DNA of 64,000 nt, taken from NCBI GenBank assembly GCA_001485605.1, contig FAON01000009.1, positions 168,276 to 232,275 of the forward strand, given 5' to 3'. The notes under the pieces are model-generated. The model saw only the letters and a list, made by a program, of their open reading frames with translations, ran no database searches and was not told where the DNA came from. Below, one piece after another: positions 8,874-18,674 of the stretch (the first letter of the stretch is position 1; every line of letters begins with the position of its first letter). The DNA is from Candidatus Kryptobacter tengchongensis. Its GTDB lineage: Bacteria > Bacteroidota > Ignavibacteria > Kryptoniales > Kryptoniaceae. The position numbers and the translations under genes are program-made.

Positions 8874-9602
8874 ATGGTCTTATCACAAGTTGTATTTGCG
8901 TTTTTATTTCAAGCGCAACAGAAAGGATTAGTTGAGCAGATAACCAATATTCTCGTTGAGAAGTATATTGAAGGTGGATTTTTCATGCATCCAATTCTTG
9001 CAATTTTAATTATTGGTTTGGCTCTTTCAATAGCAAAGTGGATTTCACTTGCCAAAGCTAGCGTTGATACGAGGAAATTCCTTGGAGAAGTAAAGAAAGC
9101 TCTTGACGAGGGTGGCGTTGAAAAAGCCCTTGAAGTTTGCCAAAAAACACCAGGTCCTGTTGCGAGCATCTTTCAAGCGGGGCTTCTAAGGGCAAATGAA
9201 GGAATTGAAGCCGCTGAAAAGGCAATAATAGCGTATGGCGGAATTGAGATGGCTTTCCTTGAAAGAGGTCTTGTATGGCTTTCACTTTTCATCTCACTTG
9301 CACCTCTACTTGGATTTACGGGAACGGTTCAAGGAATGATCGTAGCATTTGATTCAATTAAAGAAGCGAAAAACATCTCACCAGAAATCGTTGCAGGTGG
9401 TATTTCAATAGCTCTCTTAACAACGCTATTTGGGCTTGTCGTTGCAATAATACTTCAAACATTTTATAATTACTTCGTTTCAAAGGTTGACAGAATAGTC
9501 ATTGACATGGAGGAAAGCTCAATTGAGTTAATTGATGCGCTTGCTGCGATGCAACAGGGCAAGAAGGTAAGCACAGTGGAAACAAAAAATGCAACAAAAT
9601 AA
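8874..9602 (+). CDS. exbB: MotA/TolQ/ExbB-type proton channel protein
   Basis: 242 residues with an N-terminal hydrophobic stretch and three membrane segments. The family signature lies in the last two, including LAPLLGFTGTVQGMI, where the conserved small/Thr residues line the proton path. A strong GGAGGT site stands before the ATG. Two ExbD/TolR-type genes follow at 15 and 16 bases, so this is a three-gene inner-membrane motor. In the FCB group such sets energise TonB-dependent outer-membrane transport; no tonB is in the window, so TonB versus Tol coupling remains open. Confidence 0.9.
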   Translation: MVLSQVVFAFLFQAQQKGLVEQITNILVEKYIEGGFFMHPILAILIIGLALSIAKWISLAKASVDTRKFLGEVKKALDEGGVEKALEVCQKTPGPVASIFQAGLLRANEGIEAAEKAIIAYGGIEMAFLERGLVWLSLFISLAPLLGFTGTVQGMIVAFDSIKEAKNISPEIVAGGISIALLTTLFGLVVAIILQTFYNYFVSKVDRIVIDMEESSIELIDALAAMQQGKKVSTVETKNATK

Positions 9603-9617
9603 AATTTTTACAAAGCC

Positions 9618-10124
9618 ATGTTTAGAAGAAGAAAAAGAGCCGAAGCAGAGATTCCATCTGCTTCAATGGCTGATATTGCGTTTGAATTGATGATCTTCTT
9701 CCTGGTTGCAACGACTTTTGATGTGGATACAGGTATTGGTCTCGTCCTCCCCCCAGCTGCTGAAACAACAGAACAAGTAAAGGTCAAACAAAGTGATATC
9801 GCAAAGCTCCTTGTAAATGCAGCTGGTGAAGTTCTACTTGATGGAGAACTTATCACTGTACCGCAAATTAGAGAAACGATAAAGAACAAAATCAAAGCAA
9901 ATCCAAAGCTGATCGTCTCCATCAAAACAGACCGTGAAACAAATTACAGCAGATATATTGAAGTGCTTGATGAACTGAAACTCGCATATAACGATTTGCG
10001 TGAAGAGTATTCTCTTAAAACATTTGGCAAGTCTTTTAAAGACCTGACGAAAGATCAACAGGAAGAAGTCAAAAAAGAGGTCCCAATTCGTATCTCAATC
10101 GCCGAACCAGAAGAAGTTAAATAA
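9618..10124 (+). CDS. exbD: ExbD/TolR-family biopolymer transport protein (first copy)
   Basis: 168 residues: a short basic cytosolic N-terminus, one membrane helix containing the proton-accepting aspartate (SMADIAFELMIFFLVATTF), then a periplasmic domain. It lies between exbB and a second exbD-like gene. The C-terminal part is longer than in the second copy and ends in a charged tail. Two non-identical ExbD proteins next to one ExbB are common in Bacteroidota-type genomes and probably form a mixed motor. Confidence 0.88.
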   Translation: MFRRRKRAEAEIPSASMADIAFELMIFFLVATTFDVDTGIGLVLPPAAETTEQVKVKQSDIAKLLVNAAGEVLLDGELITVPQIRETIKNKIKANPKLIVSIKTDRETNYSRYIEVLDELKLAYNDLREEYSLKTFGKSFKDLTKDQQEEVKKEVPIRISIAEPEEVK

Positions 10125-10140
10125 ACGAGGTGATAAATAA

Positions 10141-10554
10141 ATGAAATTTCAGAAAAAATTCGGACAAACGAAACCACGTGTTCCAACTGCATCCTTGCCT
10201 GATATCATTTTCATGATGTTACTGTTTTTCATGGTCACGACAACGATTAAAGTTTACGATGTCAAAGTTAGGTATATTTTACCAGAAGCAGCTGCTATTG
10301 AAAAAATTGAGAACAAACGACTTATTTCCTATATATGGGTTGGAAAGGATGGAAGAATCCAAATTGATGATAATATAGTTCAACTTGATGATATCATTGA
10401 CATCATGTATAGAAAAAGGCAAGAGAATCCAAATGTCATCGTTTCGCTTAGAATTGACAGAGATTCAAAGATGGGGATCGTGATTGATATTCAACAGAGA
10501 TTAAGAAAGGCGGATGCATTAAGAATTAATTACTCAACTTTGCAAAAGCTGTAA
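10141..10554 (+). CDS. ExbD/TolR-family biopolymer transport protein (second copy)
   Basis: 137 residues, a shorter paralogue of the preceding gene. The single membrane helix carries the conserved aspartate (ASLPDIIFMMLLFFMVTTT), followed by a small periplasmic domain. The gene has a GAGGTG ribosome binding site and ends about 57 bases before an intrinsic terminator, so it closes the exb operon. Confidence 0.88.
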   Translation: MKFQKKFGQTKPRVPTASLPDIIFMMLLFFMVTTTIKVYDVKVRYILPEAAAIEKIENKRLISYIWVGKDGRIQIDDNIVQLDDIIDIMYRKRQENPNVIVSLRIDRDSKMGIVIDIQQRLRKADALRINYSTLQKL

Positions 10555-10610
10555 TGTGTTTTAGCATAAAAGCTTTAAAAAGATTGTTAGATAGGTTCTT
10601 AACAAAATGA

Positions 10611-10636
10611 AAGGCAGGCGATTGTCCTGCCTTTTT
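10611..10636 (+). terminator. Rho-independent terminator of the exbB-exbD-exbD operon
   Basis: AAGGCAGG (10611-10618) pairs perfectly with CCTGCCTT (10626-10633) around a 7-base loop and runs into a T-tract. It lies between the second exbD and yqeY. It also decides the yqeY start, because an in-frame ATG at 10607 would place the hairpin inside that coding region. Confidence 0.85.
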
Positions 10637-10663
10637 ATTTTTAAAAACAAAATCGTGAAAAAA

Positions 10664-11122
10664 ATGGGGCTCAGAGAAAAACTTGCAGATGAATTAAAAA
10701 ATGCCATGAAATCTGGCGATAAAATTCGGCTTGAAGTTGTAAGAATGCTCCAAACAATGATAAGAAGGAAAGAAATTGAAAGAAAGGGTGAAGGAAAGGA
10801 ATTAACAGAGGAAGATGAAATTCAAGTTATAAAATCCGAGATCAAAAAAAGAAAAGAAGCGATTGAACTTTTTGAGAAAGGTGGTAGAACCGACCTTGCT
10901 GAAAAAGAGAGAAAAGAACTTGAAATTTTAAATGAATATCTACCTGAACAAATGTCAGAGGAAGAAATAACAAAATTCGTTGAAAAAGTTATTCAAGAAA
11001 TCGGCGCAACAGGACCTAAAGATATCGGCAAGGTCATGGGAGCAGTGATGAAAGAGCTCCGTGGGAAAGCTGATGGCGCAATTGTTCAAAAAATCGTTAA
11101 AGAAAAACTTCAATCACAGTGA
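10664..11122 (+). CDS. yqeY: YqeY/GatB C-terminal-like protein
   Basis: 152 residues from MGLREKLADELKNAMKSGDK, matching the YqeY family, an all-helical protein related to the tail domain of GatB that may act on tRNA. The KEYLPEQ-like element (NEYLPEQMSEEEI) and the late GPKDIGKVMGAVMKELRGKADG are characteristic. A longer frame from 10607 contains the upstream terminator and is rejected; a GTG at 10655 is a possible alternative. Its stop overlaps the GTG start of the CvpA-like gene by 4 bases. Confidence 0.85.
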   Translation: MGLREKLADELKNAMKSGDKIRLEVVRMLQTMIRRKEIERKGEGKELTEEDEIQVIKSEIKKRKEAIELFEKGGRTDLAEKERKELEILNEYLPEQMSEEEITKFVEKVIQEIGATGPKDIGKVMGAVMKELRGKADGAIVQKIVKEKLQSQ

Positions 11123-11643
11123 ATTGGCTTGATTACATAATACTTTGCTTGCTTGCGATTTTTGTATACCGTGGTTTTAAAAAAGGATTTATAACAAGAA
11201 TACTTGCCCTCGCTGGAGCTGTGCTTGGCATATGGCTTGGCGTGAAACATAACTTGAAAGTTGCCCAGTTTTTGAACGATATAGGGGTATCTGCTGATAT
11301 TTCACCTTATCTTGCAATGTTTTTAATTTTTCTGACGTCCATCCTAACGGCAACATTGCTCGCAAGATTCCTGAAAAATGTTTCAATTTTCATTGAACTA
11401 ACTGATAACATTCTCGGAGCGATTTTAGGACTTCTTGAGGGTCTTTTAATACTTGGGATTTTGCTTATCTTTCTTGCTTCAATTAATTTCCCATCAGAAC
11501 AGGTCAGAAATACCTCAAAATTTTATAAGCCAGTGACGAAAGCAACCATTGGGGTTTACGATTTCATTGAGAAAAATTTTGGATCAAAAATTAGATTTAA
11601 AGAACAAATTCAAAAAACAATTGAAAAGATAAAGGGTGAATAA
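11119..11643 (+). CDS. CvpA-family inner-membrane protein
   Basis: 174 residues starting with GTG. Four hydrophobic segments fill most of the protein, and the N-terminal NWLDYIILCLLAIFVYRGFKKGF is the family hallmark. CvpA proteins are associated with colicin V production and envelope maintenance; the biochemical role is unresolved. It overlaps yqeY upstream (GTGA) and mutS2 downstream (8 bases), indicating translational coupling. The CvpA-MutS2 order is common in bacteria, which supports the call. Confidence 0.85.
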   Translation: MNWLDYIILCLLAIFVYRGFKKGFITRILALAGAVLGIWLGVKHNLKVAQFLNDIGVSADISPYLAMFLIFLTSILTATLLARFLKNVSIFIELTDNILGAILGLLEGLLILGILLIFLASINFPSEQVRNTSKFYKPVTKATIGVYDFIEKNFGSKIRFKEQIQKTIEKIKGE

Positions 11644-13978
11644 CGAGACGCTAAATAAACTTGAGTTTGATAAAATAAAGCAACACATCCTCTCATTTGC
11701 GACCTCACAAATTGGCATTGAACTCATTGAAAACCTTTCACCATACACAAATAAAAGCATCATTGAGAGAGAGTTAAAATTGACAGTTGAAATGAAAGAC
11801 CTACTTGCTTACGACGACCCATTTCCAATTGATGGCATCAAGGATATACGAATCGCATTGAGAAGATGCGAAATTGAGGAAAGTTTCTTGACGCCCTCTG
11901 ATTTTCTTGATATAAAGTCAGTCCTTACTGCTTCAAGATTAATAAGAGAATATCTTAACAAGCGAGCACAGAAATATCCAAATTTGTGGGAACTTGCAAG
12001 GAATATATTTGTGAACAGGGTGCTTGAGTATAATATAGAGGAAATCATAGATGAAACTGGAAATGTAAAGGATAACGCAAGCCCAGAGCTTAGGCAAATT
12101 CGTGAGGAGATCCTCAGAAAGCAAGATTATGTGAGAAAAAGATTATACGCAATTCTAAAGCAAATTTCGGAAAAAGATTACACTCAAGATGATATAATTC
12201 CTCAAAGGGATGGTCGTCTTGTAATACCAATTAAAGTTGAACATAAAAGACATGTGCCAGGCGTTGTTCATGGAACATCATCAACTGGTTTAACTGTGTT
12301 CATTGAACCAGCTGAAATAGTTGAGTTAAACAACGAAATCTTGCAACTTCAATTTCAAGAGCAGAAAGAGATTGAGCGAATACTCCGGGAATTAACAAAT
12401 AAGGTCAGAGAAAATTTACAATATCTTCAGACCAACATAAATATCCTCGCCAAACTTGATTTTATTTATGCGAAGGCAAAATTTGCACTTCAAATAGATG
12501 GCTATGCTCCTGAGATTTCCGATGATGGTCCAATCGTTTTAAACTCTGCATATCATCCCATTCTTTTGTTAAGGCATGGACGGAACAAAGTTGTCCCACT
12601 TGACTTTAAACTTGGTGATAGTTCATCTGTTCTTGTGATCTCTGGACCGAATTCAGGTGGCAAGACTGTTGCTTTAAAAACAGTTGGTTTACTTACAATT
12701 ATGACCCAAGCGGGGATACCCGTGCCATTGAAAGAATCAAGCAAATTAAGAATTTTCAAAAAAGTTTTCATTGACATAGGCGATGAACAATCAGTTGAGA
12801 AAGATCTTTCATCTTTCGGCTCGCACATTAAAAATCTGAAAAAGATAATTTCCGAAGCTGATAACAAAACCCTTGTACTCCTTGATGAGCTTGGTTCCGG
12901 AACTGATCCTGCAGAGGGCGGAGCACTTGGAATTGCCATAATTGAAAAATTGAAAGCCAAAGGATCATCTGTAATCGTCACAACTCACAACAGCACAATT
13001 AAATTTTATGCCTATAACAATCCCGAAATTGAATGCGGAGCAATGGAATTTGACCATCAAACGCTTGCTCCAACCTATAGATTAAGAATTGGTGTTCCGG
13101 GAAGTAGCTATGCATTTGAAATTGCGAAGCGACTTGGACTTGATGAGGAGATAATAAACAGCGCAAAGAAAAATCTTAATGAACATCAAGTAAAAGCCGA
13201 GGAAATTTTATCACGCCTTGAAGCACTTGAGGTTGAATACAGAAAACTTGTAAACGAATTAAAGGAAAAAGATGAAAAACTTAACAAAATGATTTCGGAG
13301 TATAAACAAAAACTTGCTGAGGTTGAGCGTGAAAAGAAAAAGGCAAAAAAAGAAGCATTTGCGGAACTCAGAGAAATAGCTGAAAATGCGAGAGCAAAAA
13401 TTGAAGAAGCGATAAGAAAGATAAAAGAAACAGAGGCTTCAAAAGAAAGCATAAAGCACGCGCACAAAGTCGCTGAACAGATAAACAAACAATTTCATGA
13501 ATTGTCAAAACAGCTTGAGGAACAAAAAGATGAAATAATTGAGCTTAAACCAGGGGATTTAGTAAAGATGAGAGATGGAACACAAATCGGTGAAGTTTTG
13601 CAGGTTGATGGATCAAATGTTGTCGTTGCCTTCGGCGCTGTGAAAATGCTTCTAAAGACGGATGTGCTTGAAAAGGTTGAGCAAAAAGAAGCTAAAAAAT
13701 TAACCTCAGCAATTGACCTTTTTGCGCCTGTATCAACGAAAATTGATGTGAGAGGAATGCGAGCAGATGAGGCGATAAATGCAATTGATAAATTTATTGA
13801 TACGAGCTTTCTATACAGGTTGAAACGAATTGAAATAATTCATGGCAAAGGTACGGGAAAATTAAAAAAGGAGATAGCTGAATTTTTAAAACGACATCCG
13901 AATGTCAAATCATTCCGTTCAGGAAGCTGGGAAGAAGGTGGCGATGGAGTTACCATTGTTGAGTTGAATGTTGACTAA
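11636..13978 (+). CDS. mutS2: Endonuclease MutS2 with Smr domain
   Basis: 780 residues, starting at a GTG that overlaps the CvpA-like gene. After the core and clamp regions come the ATPase motifs GPNSGGKT (Walker A, about residue 340) and LVLLDELGSGTDPAEGG (Walker B). A long charged coiled coil (about 510-640) precedes the C-terminal Smr nuclease domain, with DVRGMRADEA and the HGKGTGKL motif. In other bacteria MutS2 suppresses recombination or rescues collided ribosomes rather than repairing mismatches. It lacks the mismatch-recognition domain of MutS1, as expected for this family. Confidence 0.95.
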   Translation: MNNETLNKLEFDKIKQHILSFATSQIGIELIENLSPYTNKSIIERELKLTVEMKDLLAYDDPFPIDGIKDIRIALRRCEIEESFLTPSDFLDIKSVLTASRLIREYLNKRAQKYPNLWELARNIFVNRVLEYNIEEIIDETGNVKDNASPELRQIREEILRKQDYVRKRLYAILKQISEKDYTQDDIIPQRDGRLVIPIKVEHKRHVPGVVHGTSSTGLTVFIEPAEIVELNNEILQLQFQEQKEIERILRELTNKVRENLQYLQTNINILAKLDFIYAKAKFALQIDGYAPEISDDGPIVLNSAYHPILLLRHGRNKVVPLDFKLGDSSSVLVISGPNSGGKTVALKTVGLLTIMTQAGIPVPLKESSKLRIFKKVFIDIGDEQSVEKDLSSFGSHIKNLKKIISEADNKTLVLLDELGSGTDPAEGGALGIAIIEKLKAKGSSVIVTTHNSTIKFYAYNNPEIECGAMEFDHQTLAPTYRLRIGVPGSSYAFEIAKRLGLDEEIINSAKKNLNEHQVKAEEILSRLEALEVEYRKLVNELKEKDEKLNKMISEYKQKLAEVEREKKKAKKEAFAELREIAENARAKIEEAIRKIKETEASKESIKHAHKVAEQINKQFHELSKQLEEQKDEIIELKPGDLVKMRDGTQIGEVLQVDGSNVVVAFGAVKMLLKTDVLEKVEQKEAKKLTSAIDLFAPVSTKIDVRGMRADEAINAIDKFIDTSFLYRLKRIEIIHGKGTGKLKKEIAEFLKRHPNVKSFRSGSWEEGGDGVTIVELNVD

Positions 13979-14013
13979 ATCGCTCACCTTTCAAAAATAA
14001 AATATCAAAATCT

Positions 14014-15543
14014 ATGCGAATCTTAATCGCAAACCGTGGTGAAATCGCAGTTAGAGTTATGCGAAGCTGTAAAATACTTGGAATTGAAACAATAGCAATT
14101 TATTCAAAAGTTGATAAAGATAAACCTTTCGTTGCGATAGCTGATTATGCTGAATGTATAGGCGAGGCAAATCCAATAGAAACATATCTCAACATGGAAA
14201 AAATAATAAAAGTGGCTAAAGATTTGAAAGCAGACGCAATTCATCCAGGATATGGTTTTCTTTCTGAAAATGAAGAATTTGCTAAACTCGTGCAGGATAA
14301 CGGGATAATTTTTGTGGGTCCATCACCTGATGCAATTAAAAAAATGGGGGATAAACTTGAAGCACGAAAAATTGCAAAAAGCGTTGGCGTTCCAATAGTC
14401 CCGGGCTCCGAAAATCCAATAACTGATACAAATGAGGCAATCAAAATTGCCAAAGAAATAGGCTTACCAATCTTAATCAAAGCAGCAGCTGGTGGTGGTG
14501 GCAAAGGAATGCGAATCGTTTATGAGGAAAGTGAACTTGAATCAGCAATAAGAGGAGCCAAAAATGAAGCCATGTTCGCATTCGGAGATGATAGAGTTTA
14601 TATTGAAAAATATGTTGAGGAACCACATCATATTGAAGTGCAAATACTTGCAGATAAATTTGGAAATGTCATCGCGCTTGGGGAAAGAGAATGCTCAATT
14701 CAAAGAAGGCACCAAAAAGTAATTGAAGAAACACCATCGCCAATCATCACCCCTGATTTAAGGGAAAAATTATTTGAATCAGCAATCAAAATTGCAAAAG
14801 CTGTAAATTACGAAAACGCTGGAACAATTGAGTTTTTAGTTGATAAAGATAGAAACTTTTATTTCCTTGAAATGAATACCCGCCTTCAAGTTGAACACCC
14901 TGTAACAGAAATGGTCACTGGAATTGATATAGTGGCTGAACAGATAAAAATTGCCCTCGGAAATAAGTTGAGTTTCTCGCAAGAAGATATAAAACCACAC
15001 GGACATGCAATTGAATGCAGAATCTATGCCGAAGATCCATTTAATAATTTTCTTCCGTCAACTGGAAAAATCACCGAAATAAAACAGCCAAGCGGTCCAT
15101 GGATCAGAATTGATGCTGGAATTGAAGCGGGAAATGAAATAACGATTCATTATGACCCGATGATTTCAAAGATAATAGCGTGGGGAAGAAATAGGATTGA
15201 GGCAATTGAAAGAATGAAGATAGCCCTCAGCGAGTATAAAATTTATGGAGTTAAGACAACAATACCATTTTGCCTCTGGGTTATGAGCAATGAATTTTTC
15301 CGCAAAGGTAAATACGACACGCATTTTATTAAAAATTATTTTAATCCATCTGAGTTGAAAGAAAGCGCTGAAATTTCAACCGATGGCTCTATATCAACTC
15401 AAATTGCAATTGCCATCGCTTCAGGAATCTTGAACCTTGAAAAAATGCACCAAAAGATTTCAACAAAATTGCAAGCACAATCACCGAATTCAAGGGAAAA
15501 TGTAAATAGATGGAAGCTCAAACGATATGAAAATTTCAGATGA
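14014..15543 (+). CDS. Biotin carboxylase subunit (acetyl-/propionyl-CoA carboxylase type)
   Basis: 509 residues. The protein has the biotin carboxylase N-terminal domain (ILIANRGEIAVRVMRS), the ATP-grasp glycine loop (AAAGGGGKGMR), the catalytic EMNTRLQVEHPVTEM and the C-terminal RIYAEDP. The core ends near residue 450; about 55 more residues follow, but no biotinyl domain (no MKM motif), so biotin must be carried on another subunit. A typical AccC stops near 450, while acyl-CoA carboxylase A subunits are longer. Methylmalonyl-CoA mutase lies 1.4 kb away, which favours a role on propionyl-CoA, but acetyl-CoA carboxylase cannot be excluded. Confidence 0.85.
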   Translation: MRILIANRGEIAVRVMRSCKILGIETIAIYSKVDKDKPFVAIADYAECIGEANPIETYLNMEKIIKVAKDLKADAIHPGYGFLSENEEFAKLVQDNGIIFVGPSPDAIKKMGDKLEARKIAKSVGVPIVPGSENPITDTNEAIKIAKEIGLPILIKAAAGGGGKGMRIVYEESELESAIRGAKNEAMFAFGDDRVYIEKYVEEPHHIEVQILADKFGNVIALGERECSIQRRHQKVIEETPSPIITPDLREKLFESAIKIAKAVNYENAGTIEFLVDKDRNFYFLEMNTRLQVEHPVTEMVTGIDIVAEQIKIALGNKLSFSQEDIKPHGHAIECRIYAEDPFNNFLPSTGKITEIKQPSGPWIRIDAGIEAGNEITIHYDPMISKIIAWGRNRIEAIERMKIALSEYKIYGVKTTIPFCLWVMSNEFFRKGKYDTHFIKNYFNPSELKESAEISTDGSISTQIAIAIASGILNLEKMHQKISTKLQAQSPNSRENVNRWKLKRYENFR

Positions 15544-16186
15544 GCAACTTACACTCATCAATCTTTACAAAAATGCAAAATTTTCGGAAAAGCTGAAGAT
15601 TTACGCAAGAATAATTTTCAACTTCAATCAAATTAAAAAACATCTTGATAATTACATTCCTGAATCAGGTTCTGTTTTTGACTATGGTTGTGGGTATGGG
15701 ATTTTCTCAAATTATATAAAGATAAAAAATCCAAAATTGAAAGTAGTTGGTTTTGACATTTCAACAACAAGGATAAACGAAGCCAAAAGATCATCTGAAA
15801 AAACGGATGTTGAATTCACAAACACCTTTGAAGATTTTGAATTAGATAATTTAAAACTTGTCCTTCTTATTGATGTCCTTCTTTTCCTAAAACACATTGA
15901 AAAGATTGAACTGCTAAAAAAAATTTACAATTCGCTTGAAACTGGCGGAATCATCTTTATAAAAGACACATTGAAATCAGAATCTTTCAGATTTAAATAC
16001 ACAAAATTTGAGGAGAAACTCAAATTAAAACTAAAAGTTTACGGGGATGATGTAAAACCAGAACTAAATTACATGACCCCTTCCGAATTCGTTGAAATTC
16101 TTACCCCGATAGGTTTTGAAATCATTGATATCATACCTGAAAATCACTTCGTTTACCCAGGAATTTTCATCATCGCTCAAAAATAG
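15527..16186 (+). CDS. Class I SAM-dependent methyltransferase
   Basis: 219 residues with the Rossmann methyltransferase fold. Motif I is FDYGCGYGIFSNY (about residues 46-58), followed by the acidic VVGFDIS strand end. No substrate-specific motif is recognised. The start lies 17 bases inside the biotin carboxylase gene, so the two are cotranscribed and probably coupled. It converges on the SpoU methyltransferase gene with a 17-base overlap of coding ends. Confidence 0.8.
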   Translation: MKISDEQLTLINLYKNAKFSEKLKIYARIIFNFNQIKKHLDNYIPESGSVFDYGCGYGIFSNYIKIKNPKLKVVGFDISTTRINEAKRSSEKTDVEFTNTFEDFELDNLKLVLLIDVLLFLKHIEKIELLKKIYNSLETGGIIFIKDTLKSESFRFKYTKFEEKLKLKLKVYGDDVKPELNYMTPSEFVEILTPIGFEIIDIIPENHFVYPGIFIIAQK

Positions 16187-16973
16187 AATAAGCTCTTTCA
16201 GAAAGAATTATTCCAACCGAAACTGCAACATTCAAAGATTCCGCTTTGCCGAATTTTTTTATTTTCACTGTTGTATCCGAGATTTTACAAAGTTCCCCGC
16301 TAACGCCATGGGCTTCACTTCCAAAAATTAACACAATTTTATTTTCGTTACTCAACTCATGAAAATCCATCTTCCCAGACGGAGCGGTGGAGAAAATTTT
16401 AAATCCCAAACTTTTCAATTTAATTAGATAATTTTTCAAATCAACATTTTGCAAGAAGGGAACATTAAAGACTGAAGCCATCGTTGCCCTGAGTGTCTTT
16501 GGGTTAAAGACATCAACGCTCATATCTGAAATCAAAACGAGGTCAACTTTAAACCAATCACAAACTCTGAAAATTGCCCCAAGATTCCCTGGATCGGAGA
16601 TTCTATCAAGAGCGACAACAGTTGAATAATTTTTCCGCTGTATATTTTTCAAAAGGTCGTTTTCGCTATATTCAAACATTTTTGCAACAGCGATGATCCC
16701 TTGTGATGTTTCAACATCTGAGATCTTTTCAAGTTCATCTTCACCAATTTCATAAACTTCAATTTTTTTGTTCTTGAGGTGATTCAAAAACTCTTGATTT
16801 TGTGGCGTCCTCAAAAATTTCTCAGAATAGGCAACATACGAAATTTCAGCGCCGAATTTAATCGCATCTTTTATAAGCTTTTCTCCTTCAATGATAAAAA
16901 GACCAGTTTTATATCTGTATTTTTTATTTTTTAAAAGTTGAATCTGTGCATATTTTTGCCTGCTTATTTTCAT
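16170..16973 (-). CDS. SpoU/TrmH-family rRNA or tRNA 2'-O-methyltransferase
   Basis: About 267 residues. An N-terminal substrate-binding region (KYRYKTGLFIIEGEKLI) precedes the SPOUT knot domain with its three motifs: LDRISDPGNLGAIFRVCDW, LIFGSEAHGVS and LNVAVSVGIILSE. This layout matches the RlmB/TsnR-like group that methylates ribose in RNA. The ATG at 16973 is preferred because AGGAGAGG lies at good spacing; a GTG at 16979 overlapping the mutase stop is possible. It is probably cotranscribed with the upstream mutase, with no obvious functional link. Confidence 0.88.
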   Translation of the reverse strand: MKISRQKYAQIQLLKNKKYRYKTGLFIIEGEKLIKDAIKFGAEISYVAYSEKFLRTPQNQEFLNHLKNKKIEVYEIGEDELEKISDVETSQGIIAVAKMFEYSENDLLKNIQRKNYSTVVALDRISDPGNLGAIFRVCDWFKVDLVLISDMSVDVFNPKTLRATMASVFNVPFLQNVDLKNYLIKLKSLGFKIFSTAPSGKMDFHELSNENKIVLIFGSEAHGVSGELCKISDTTVKIKKFGKAESLNVAVSVGIILSERAYSIFER

Positions 16974-16975
16974 CT

Positions 16976-18619
16976 TCACCTCTCCTTGTATTCTCCCCAG
17001 ATTTCCCTTAAGGCATCTGAAATTTCTCCGATAGTTGCATAAGCTTCAACGCATTCAATTATTAAAGGCATTAAATTTTCCCCGAGGAGCGCACCCTCTT
17101 TTAATCTCTTCAACGATAATTTCACCTTATCATTATCTCTTTCCATTCTTAACTTCTTCAATCTCTCTATCTGTTTTTTGATTGCTTCTTCATTTAATTT
17201 AAAAATTTCAATTCTTTGCCCTTCATCAGATTTAAACTCATTTACGCCGACGATGATTTTTTCTCCTGTTTCAATTTTCATTTGATATTCATATGCGCTT
17301 TTTGAAATCTCATTTTGAATATATCCAGATTCAATCGCTCTTATAGCTCCACCCATAGCCTCAATTGTTTCAATATATTCCCAAACTCTTCTTTCAATTT
17401 CATCTGTAAGATACTCAACGAAATAGCTCCCAGCCAATGGATCAACTGTATCGGTTACGCCACTTTCATAAGCGATGATTTGTTGAGTTCTAAGCGCTGT
17501 TCGTGCGGATTCTTCAGTTGGAAGGGCGAGGGCTTCGTCTTTTGCATTTGTATGAAGTGACTGACACCCACCAAGGACAGCAGCAAGAGCTTGGATTGTG
17601 ACACGAACAATGTTATTTTCAATCTGTTGAGCTGTCAAAGTTGAACCAGCAGTTTGTGCGTGAAATTTCAATTTCATTGCCTCTTCATTTGTTGCTCCGA
17701 ATTTCTCACGCATAATTTTCGCCCATATCCTTCTTGCTGCTCTAAACTTAGCAATCTCTTCAAAGAAATTATTGTGAGCGTTGAAGAAAAATGAAAGTTG
17801 CGCTCCAAATTTATTGACATCAAGCCCAGCATTTACAGCAGATCTGACATATTCAATTGCATTTGCAAATGTAAAAGCAAGCTCTTGAACTGCATTTGCC
17901 CCTGCTTCACGAATATGATAACCACTGATTGAGATAACATTCCATTTAGGAAGATTTTCATTACACCACTGAAAAATATCAACGATCAACTTCATTGATT
18001 GCACAGGAGGATAAATATAGGTTCCGCGGGCGATGTATTCTTTCAAAATATCGTTTTGAATCGTGCCTGAAATTTTCTTTAAATTAGCTCCCTGTTTCTT
18101 GGCTACCGCAACATACATCGCAAGTAAAATAGCAGCTGTTGCATTAATTGTCATTGATGTTGTGATTTTTTCAAGATCAATTCCATCAAATAAAATTTCC
18201 ATATCCTGAAGCGAATCAATTGCAACTCCAACGCGACCAACTTCACCCTCAGCCATTGGATGATCGGAATCATAACCCATTTGTGTGGGAAGATCAAAAG
18301 CAACGGACAACCCCATTTGACCATGTTCAAGCAGATATTTGAATCTTTTATTTGTCTCTTCGGCAGTTCCAAAACCAGCATATTGACGCATCGTCCAAAG
18401 CCTTCCTCTATACATAGTTGGATAAACACCGCGCGTATATGGATACTCACCAGGAAAACCAAGTTTTGAAATATAGTCAAAATTTTCGTTGGGGAGATAA
18501 ACACAGTCTATTTCAATTCCAGAATCCGTCTGAAATAATTTTTTCCTCTCTTTGAACTTATCGGAATTCAAAAACTTACTTTGCCATTCTTTCTTCAATT
18601 CTTCTAAATTTACCTTCAT
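16976..18619 (-). CDS. Methylmalonyl-CoA mutase large subunit (catalytic chain without B12 domain)
   Basis: 547 residues, covering the TIM-barrel catalytic region only; there is no DxHxxG B12-binding domain, so a separate small subunit must exist outside the window. [19 protein letters not shown] carries the tyrosine, and ARGTYIYPP the arginine, that in known mutases select methylmalonyl-CoA over isobutyryl-Co[13 protein letters not shown] and the late [16 protein letters not shown] motif are conserved. It interconverts methylmalonyl- and succinyl-CoA, linking propionate, odd-chain fatty acids and Val/Ile to the TCA cycle. The branched-chain 2-oxo acid dehydrogenase genes at 26-30 kb fit this route. 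Confidence 0.92.
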   Translation of the reverse strand: MKVNLEELKKEWQSKFLNSDKFKERKKLFQTDSGIEIDCVYLPNENFDYISKLGFPGEYPYTRGVYPTMYRGRLWTMRQYAGFGTAEETNKRFKYLLEHGQMGLSVAFDLPTQMGYDSDHPMAEGEVGRVGVAIDSLQDMEILFDGIDLEKITTSMTINATAAILLAMYVAVAKKQGANLKKISGTIQNDILKEYIARGTYIYPPVQSMKLIVDIFQWCNENLPKWNVISISGYHIREAGANAVQELAFTFANAIEYVRSAVNAGLDVNKFGAQLSFFFNAHNNFFEEIAKFRAARRIWAKIMREKFGATNEEAMKLKFHAQTAGSTLTAQQIENNIVRVTIQALAAVLGGCQSLHTNAKDEALALPTEESARTALRTQQIIAYESGVTDTVDPLAGSYFVEYLTDEIERRVWEYIETIEAMGGAIRAIESGYIQNEISKSAYEYQMKIETGEKIIVGVNEFKSDEGQRIEIFKLNEEAIKKQIERLKKLRMERDNDKVKLSLKRLKEGALLGENLMPLIIECVEAYATIGEISDALREIWGEYKER

Positions 18620-18674
18620 AATGATCTTTCAACTTTTGTTTCTAATTTCCAAATCCATAATTGAGGCAAATTTT

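Noticed and set aside
10607..10663. Upstream start for YqeY at 10607
   Set aside because: This extension would translate through the perfect terminator hairpin and T-run that closes the exb operon, and family members start at MGLREKL-type sequence.
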